From the NCBI RefSeq assembly GCF_007678455.1, contig NZ_VEEP01000007.1:130541-194540 (forward strand): a stretch of 64,000 nucleotides of DNA, in the 5' to 3' direction. A program made the translations under genes and the position numbers. Below the pieces are notes generated by a model, which saw only the letters and a list, made by a program, of their open reading frames with translations, was not told where the DNA came from and made no database searches. Shown piece after piece: positions 59,869 through 64,000 of the stretch (the first letter of the stretch is position 1; each line of letters starts with the position of its first letter). Source of the stretch: Cytobacillus oceanisediminis 2691. Lineage in GTDB: Bacteria > Bacillota > Bacilli > Bacillales > Cytobacillaceae.

Positions 59869-61371
59869 TCATTGTCTTGAAAGTATTCTAACGATTTGAT
59901 CCTCAACATTCCTGCCATCCCTGTCATCCAGCAGGTTATTCAGCATTATCGTAAAAATTAGTGTCTCGCCGCCGGGCTTTTCCACATATCCTGCGAGGGT
60001 GCTTACTCCAGTCAGCGAGCCTGTTTTGGCCTGAACGGTAACGAACTTCGCCTCTTCTTTCAGTCTGTTTCGCATCGTCCCGCCAACCATCCTATCCTTT
60101 GCTCCGGCCACGGGAAGGGAATTCTTGAAAACAGGAAACCATTCCTCTCCTTGCACTTCATAAAGAATTTTTGTGATCTCATTTGCCGGAACGAGGTTCG
60201 CATGGGATAGACCAGAGCCATCACGGAGGATGATTTTACTTGTATCGACACCGATACTCTCCAACTCATCCATCATTCCCTCAAAACCCTTGTCCCAGCT
60301 GCCGTCACCGTGGACGGCTTTGCCTATTTCTTTCACTAGTACTTCTGCATGGCCATTATTGCTGAGCTTCATGAATGGAATCATCAGGTCAGCAAGGGGA
60401 ATGGATTTATGAAAAATTAATACCGGCATGGCATCTGCAGCCTTGCCATTTTTTATTTTCCCAACAATCTCGATGCCCTGGTCTTCCAGGGCTTTCTTAA
60501 AAAGGGTTCCGGCATATTGCGCTGGATTCCAGACGGCGACCCATTCCCTTACCAGTTGTGAATCCGCAGGAATCGACCCTTTCACGACAATAGCATTTGT
60601 GCCATGCTCCCGTTTGATTTGGATATCTTGCTTTCCTTTAGGTTCGATTGTTTTAGTTTCATTAACGACTGTGACGAAATCTGTATCCGGCTCAAGCGAA
60701 ATCTTGGCTGCTTTGCCTTTTTTGCCGGGGGAAATGGAGACTATTACTGTTCCGGCATCATAGTCCAGATTCGGTGATGCTGTCAGTGCCGATATTTGCG
60801 CTCCATAATATTGATGCTCATCATTCCAGGATAGGTCCTCTGAATACCTGACATCATCATACCAGCTGTCATCGGTGATAATATCACCATCAATCTTGGA
60901 GATTCCTTTCTTCTTCAATTTTTTTGCTATTTCAGCAAAATCAGCTGGAAGGAGTGTTGGATCTCCTTTGCCTTTTAAATAAAGATCTCCTGATAGAGTG
61001 CCGCCTGCTATTTTACCAGTCGTCAAAACTTCGGTTGTAAAACGATAATCTTCCCCTAAAACTGACAGTGATGCGGCGGCAGTGAACATCTTCAGTATAG
61101 AAGCCGGCTGCATTCGAATCTCTCCGTTATGCTCATACAGCAGCTTTCCGTGATCTGCTGACCTGATGCTGATACCCGCCAGCGCACCATCAAGAATCGG
61201 TTCGTTTTCAATGAATTCATTGATTTCCTCTGACAGATCAACACTGGTTGAAACAGCCTGTGCAGGAGGTTCATCCGTATAGAAAAGCGGAATGATGGCT
61301 AAAATGCTAATAAACATGAACAGGACGATGAATGTAGTTTTTTGTTTCAATTTTTCGTTCATTCCCTTCAT
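59869..61371 (-). CDS. D-alanyl-D-alanine carboxypeptidase/endopeptidase (PBP4/DacB family)
   Basis: This protein of about 500 aa is a peptidase S13 penicillin-binding protein with an N-terminal membrane anchor or signal (FIVLFMFISILAIIPLF). The three active-site motifs are clear: SxxK in PASILKMFTAAAS, SxN in KLSNNGHAEVL and KTG in VQAKTGSLTGVS. The long insertion between the first two motifs is typical of the class. It trims or cuts peptidoglycan peptide cross-links outside the cell. Start is uncertain: ATG 61371 or 61362, neither with a strong ribosome-binding site. Confidence 0.9.
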   Translation of the reverse strand: MKGMNEKLKQKTTFIVLFMFISILAIIPLFYTDEPPAQAVSTSVDLSEEINEFIENEPILDGALAGISIRSADHGKLLYEHNGEIRMQPASILKMFTAAASLSVLGEDYRFTTEVLTTGKIAGGTLSGDLYLKGKGDPTLLPADFAEIAKKLKKKGISKIDGDIITDDSWYDDVRYSEDLSWNDEHQYYGAQISALTASPNLDYDAGTVIVSISPGKKGKAAKISLEPDTDFVTVVNETKTIEPKGKQDIQIKREHGTNAIVVKGSIPADSQLVREWVAVWNPAQYAGTLFKKALEDQGIEIVGKIKNGKAADAMPVLIFHKSIPLADLMIPFMKLSNNGHAEVLVKEIGKAVHGDGSWDKGFEGMMDELESIGVDTSKIILRDGSGLSHANLVPANEITKILYEVQGEEWFPVFKNSLPVAGAKDRMVGGTMRNRLKEEAKFVTVQAKTGSLTGVSTLAGYVEKPGGETLIFTIMLNNLLDDRDGRNVEDQIVRILSRQ

Positions 61372-61463
61372 AACTCTTCTGTTTTCGACAGGAATTTTCC
61401 CAATAAACAACTAGTAGAGTCTATGATAATGTTTATATTAATAGAAGGTTGAGGAGGAAAAAT

Positions 61464-61664
61464 ATGTACCGATACGTTTGGAATACTTTATTCATTGTAG
61501 CCATCGGAGCAGGATTTTACTTCTATGTCCAACTGATTTTTTCCAAGGTGACAGATCCGTTGTACGGGACATTGGCACTTCTCGTAGGCTGCCTGTTCGC
61601 AGCCGGGATTTCAAGGGAGATGCTGTTGCTTTTGCAAAATAGAAATGAAAATAGCCAGGTTTAA
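61464..61664 (+). CDS. Small two-helix membrane protein, unknown
   Basis: This 66-aa protein starts at ATG 61464 after GAGGAGG. It has two predicted membrane helices (about residues 6-26 and 36-56) and a short polar tail (QNRNENSQV). I do not recognise the family. It is divergent from the carboxypeptidase gene, so co-regulation is possible. Confidence 0.78.
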   Translation: MYRYVWNTLFIVAIGAGFYFYVQLIFSKVTDPLYGTLALLVGCLFAAGISREMLLLLQNRNENSQV

Positions 61665-61669
61665 CTTAA

Positions 61670-61724
61670 AAAATACTCCTTATTGATCTTCTTTAGATTT
61701 GGAAGCTCAATAGGAGTATTTTGT
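61670..61724. terminator. Long-stem terminator between small membrane protein and gerC-type genes
   Basis: AAATACTCCT-t-ATTGA and TCAAT-AGGAGTATTT pair with one bulge around a 22-nt loop, flanked by A6 and TTTTG. It suits both converging genes. Confidence 0.8.
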
Positions 61725-61740
61725 TTGGTTGAAATCAAGT

Positions 61741-62865
61741 TTATTCTATGATTCCATGTCCGACAATTTCTACAACGACTTTTGGAGTTATGACCACGTT
61801 TGGATATTCCTTTATCCAATCCACATGCTTCCAATAGTCGGGGTATTGCGCAATCAGTCTTCTGCCAATCCCTAAACTATCACTATTTGCTTCCTGAAGA
61901 GTTTTAATTGCGGCTGCTGCATCATTGGTCAGCATCTCGGATAGTTTATTGGTCAATTTGGTAATTTCCTGCTTATCGTATAAATGGTTCTTAACGTAGT
62001 CGGTGATATCAATTTTTAACTTTAAATTTATATTTGCAATAGCCCGATTGTTTTTCACTTTTACCTCTAATGTTTCCTTTGCTTTTTTTACGGTAAAAGA
62101 AACAAAATGTGTCGGCTTGAAAGCTTCACCTTCTGATATTCTTTTTGTGAATTTTGGTGACTTTCCCGAATTGCCGTCAAGCAATAGGAAAATAACCGCT
62201 TCGTCCCCGGTAAGTACCCGACCAGTGAATTTCCTTTCGTTAAATAAGGCAATACCCTCAACACTGGCGGCTTTCCTGTCTTCTGATGGACGAAGGAAAG
62301 GCAAAACGAAATCTTCTCCTGGATCAAACATCTCCGCGCAGATCGATTGAATGTTTTCGGCTGGAATGAGGGAAGCGATTTCCTGGCTCTCTAATAAATC
62401 ATAGAAATATGAACTGGCCTTCTCCTCTTCAATATTTATTCGCAGCAAATCCTTACCCATCCCCTCGGCTACGACTACTTTGGCGCTTAGAGCACTCTTG
62501 GGATCCCGATAGAATAAATCAAGTACAGAATAGATATCCTTTTTTGCGAGCTCATTCCCTATGATTAACACCCTTAGTTTGGATGCATCAAAGACCTTTT
62601 CCGATTTTCTGTCTATGTCCGCCCGTGCCTCTCTTGGTGTATTTCCGAGGCCAGAACTGATGGTATATCCGCTGACCCCTCCTCCCTCTTGATTCTTTTT
62701 TATGATTGGGGAAGTAAGCTCATCGAGTATTTTTCCGTCAGGAGTCAAATCGAAGCTGGCCGCCATGAATAATTTTACATCCTTCAATAAATGCTGATCC
62801 CAGCAGGCACTAAGCAACAGAAGGGTGACAATAGCAAGAATGCCTGTTTTAAGAATTCGGGTCAT
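61741..62865 (-). CDS. Ger(x)C-family spore germination lipoprotein
   Basis: This 374-aa protein starts at ATG 62865 (GGAGGTAAGG upstream). The lipoprotein signal LLLLSACWDQ is the standard Ger(x)C opening (Cys-Trp-Asp), followed by three GerAC-type domains ending in HVDWIKEYPNVVITPKVVVEI. It is the C subunit of a nutrient germinant receptor in the spore inner membrane. The start lies within the end of the gerB-type gene. Confidence 0.94.
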   Translation of the reverse strand: MTRILKTGILAIVTLLLLSACWDQHLLKDVKLFMAASFDLTPDGKILDELTSPIIKKNQEGGGVSGYTISSGLGNTPREARADIDRKSEKVFDASKLRVLIIGNELAKKDIYSVLDLFYRDPKSALSAKVVVAEGMGKDLLRINIEEEKASSYFYDLLESQEIASLIPAENIQSICAEMFDPGEDFVLPFLRPSEDRKAASVEGIALFNERKFTGRVLTGDEAVIFLLLDGNSGKSPKFTKRISEGEAFKPTHFVSFTVKKAKETLEVKVKNNRAIANINLKLKIDITDYVKNHLYDKQEITKLTNKLSEMLTNDAAAAIKTLQEANSDSLGIGRRLIAQYPDYWKHVDWIKEYPNVVITPKVVVEIVGHGIIE

Positions 62866-63961
62866 TGGCCTTACCTCCATGCTCGGATTTTTTGAACAGG
62901 AATGAAACGGTGAGTAAAAAGGCAGGGAAAAGGATGAAAATAAAACCGGCCTTCGGGATATTGCTGCTCATGATATCTAAATATTTGATGTCAATTTCAG
63001 GTAAAAAAGAAAAGCCATAAATGATAAGCGCCATACAATACACAAGTTTCCGTCGATCCCTTTTATAAAAAATTTTAGCGGCTGAGTCAGCGGCCAGAAA
63101 CAGGTAACTGCAGAAAGAAGTGAATACAAGGAATATCCAGATTGACAGAAATAGTAAATCCGTTCGTTCAATGAGTTTGAACGTATAAGATTTTAAGATA
63201 TACAAAAGCGGTTCTGGCAATATTTTTATTTCAGCCGGGCTGAAGTAAATGAAACTGATGATAACCACATAGGCATAAAGTATGGTACTGAACAGGTTAG
63301 CAAAAGATACTGCCTTGAATTTTTGAAGTGTCGTTCCTGATACCATTGGAAAAGTGAGAAGGATGATTTCAAACCCCAGCATGGAAAGGATCGCGTCTTT
63401 ACTGCCAATGACAATATCTTTGATGCCAGCCTGTCCGATCGGTAACATATAATAAATGTTCGCATCCTTCAACGTGTAGGAAACAAGCAGCAAGAGCAAA
63501 AGGATAAGCGGTGTGACCAATGTGTAAAAACGGGCCAGGACTTTCAATCCGCCAACACTTAAATAGATTCCGGACAGCAAAAGCAAACCGCCGATTACCC
63601 AATTTGGAGTATAGGGAAGGATCCAGCGATCGATAATTCTGACATAGAGCACAAGAATCAGACTCCCGACACTGATGAAATATAGCATATAGAAAAGAGA
63701 AATTAGTTTACCAATCTTCCTGCCTAACACAAACGCTGAAATATCAAGGATGTTTTTAGACTTGAATTTTTTAAAAAGCATGAAATACATTAATAAGACC
63801 CCTTGAAGCAAAAGGCCGGCCAGAAGTATCGAAATCCATCCATCTGACTGCGCAGATTTATGCATTTCATATGGGAGAGACAGGGCACCTACACCCAACT
63901 GTGTCTGGATGATCAAAAAGAAAAATTGCTGATGGGTAATCGTATCTTTATCTCGGTTCAT
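62849..63961 (-). CDS. GerAB-family germinant receptor permease-like subunit
   Basis: This 370-aa APC-superfamily protein of the endospore germination permease family has ten predicted membrane helices. The N-terminus FFFLIIQTQLGVGALSLPYEM and the downstream GWISILLAGLLLQG are characteristic. It is the B subunit, which binds germinants such as amino acids in known receptors. It overlaps the gerC-type gene by 17 bp. Start ATG 63961 has GAGGATGG upstream. The A subunit would be encoded just past the right edge. Confidence 0.93.
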   Translation of the reverse strand: MNRDKDTITHQQFFFLIIQTQLGVGALSLPYEMHKSAQSDGWISILLAGLLLQGVLLMYFMLFKKFKSKNILDISAFVLGRKIGKLISLFYMLYFISVGSLILVLYVRIIDRWILPYTPNWVIGGLLLLSGIYLSVGGLKVLARFYTLVTPLILLLLLLVSYTLKDANIYYMLPIGQAGIKDIVIGSKDAILSMLGFEIILLTFPMVSGTTLQKFKAVSFANLFSTILYAYVVIISFIYFSPAEIKILPEPLLYILKSYTFKLIERTDLLFLSIWIFLVFTSFCSYLFLAADSAAKIFYKRDRRKLVYCMALIIYGFSFLPEIDIKYLDIMSSNIPKAGFIFILFPAFLLTVSFLFKKSEHGGKANDPNS

Positions 63962-63975
63962 TTGTTTTCCATCCT

Positions 63976-64000
63976 CTAGAGTCCCGCTGTCTCTTGGTGT
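63976..64000 (-). CDS. Possible 3' end of a gerA-type gene (partial)
   Basis: A TAG at 63976-63978 (minus strand), 15 bp before the gerB-type ATG, ends an open frame encoding HQETAGL at the window edge. Position in the gerA-B-C order makes a GerAA-type subunit the natural candidate, but only a few codons are visible. Confidence 0.35.

Overview
The window looks like a chromosomal segment of a moderately low-GC, aerobic, endospore-forming Bacillaceae (Bacillus/Mesobacillus-like). The signs are GerAB/GerAC-type germination genes, a LysM/SleB-type hydrolase, Bacillus-style S-box, ydaO and GEMM riboswitches, a yrkEFHIJ-type sulfur operon, catDE and strong AGGAGG ribosome-binding sites. I see no phage, insertion sequence, rRNA, tRNA or CRISPR. 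Species cannot be fixed from sequence alone.

Layout. 0-5 kb: a minus-strand six-gene operon (CcdA, response regulator, histidine kinase, OsmC, polytopic membrane protein, TlpA-type thioredoxin) behind an ATACC-N6-GGTAT operator. 5-11.4 kb: a LysR regulator, then a cbb3-type oxidase operon (CcoN, CcoO, CcoP, a CcoG-like Fe-S membrane protein and a d1-propeller/cytochrome c lipoprotein), plus two very small genes, a CcoS-like protein and a 40-aa CcoQ-like protein. 11.7-15.3 kb: yrkE-F-H-I-J sulfur-trafficking operon with a clear promoter and operator. 15.3-16.05 kb: a 14-unit tandem array. 16-31 kb: M6 protease, lipid kinase, c-di-AMP riboswitch with ktrBA, BMP lipoprotein with a chemoreceptor, chromate transporter pair, S-box with metNIQ, DUF445 protein, cupin. 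31-36 kb: two DoxX paralogues, an MFS transporter, a CstB-like persulfide dioxygenase/rhodanese and a second array. 36-42.5 kb: two-component pair, Gfo/Idh/MocA oxidoreductase, lactonase, nadE, and a c-di-GMP-I riboswitch ahead of a small orphan gene. 42.5-49 kb: a ketone-body/short-chain acid operon (SDR, CoA transferase, GntP permease, thiolase) with a cre site and a LysR neighbour. 49-55 kb: a third DoxX, DinB, HIT, zinc-finger and Dps genes, then an HxlR regulator divergent from catDE with FMN reductase and azoreductase genes (quinone/thiol stress). 55-64 kb: catalase with a PerR box, LysM hydrolase, NERD protein, a 15-repeat array, D-Ala-D-Ala carboxypeptidase and the end of a gerA-type operon.

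How the parts work together. Reactive-sulfur and thiol handling recurs. The same 16-bp palindrome ATACC-N6-GGTAT occurs at the ccdA operon, at yrkE and ahead of dinB, with a one-mismatch copy before the cstB-like gene. This suggests one CsoR/CstR-family regulon whose regulator lies outside the window. A second theme is low-oxygen respiration (cbb3, TGTGAA half-sites spaced 11 bp at ccoN and a doxX). A third is quinone/peroxide defence (HxlR-catDE-azoR, katA, dps).

The most unusual signal is non-coding. At least five intergenic tandem arrays have different sequences but one architecture: a 37-bp interrupted palindrome plus a 15-16-bp linker, giving periods of exactly 52 or 53 bp (about five helical turns). 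In four of them the core is GACA-N25-TGTC at the same offset. In the fifth, a paired change in both arms (CATTAGGG with CCCTAATG) preserves the palindrome. Two further arrays have periods of 53 bp (a different hairpin) and 21 bp (about two turns). I know of no described element with this design.
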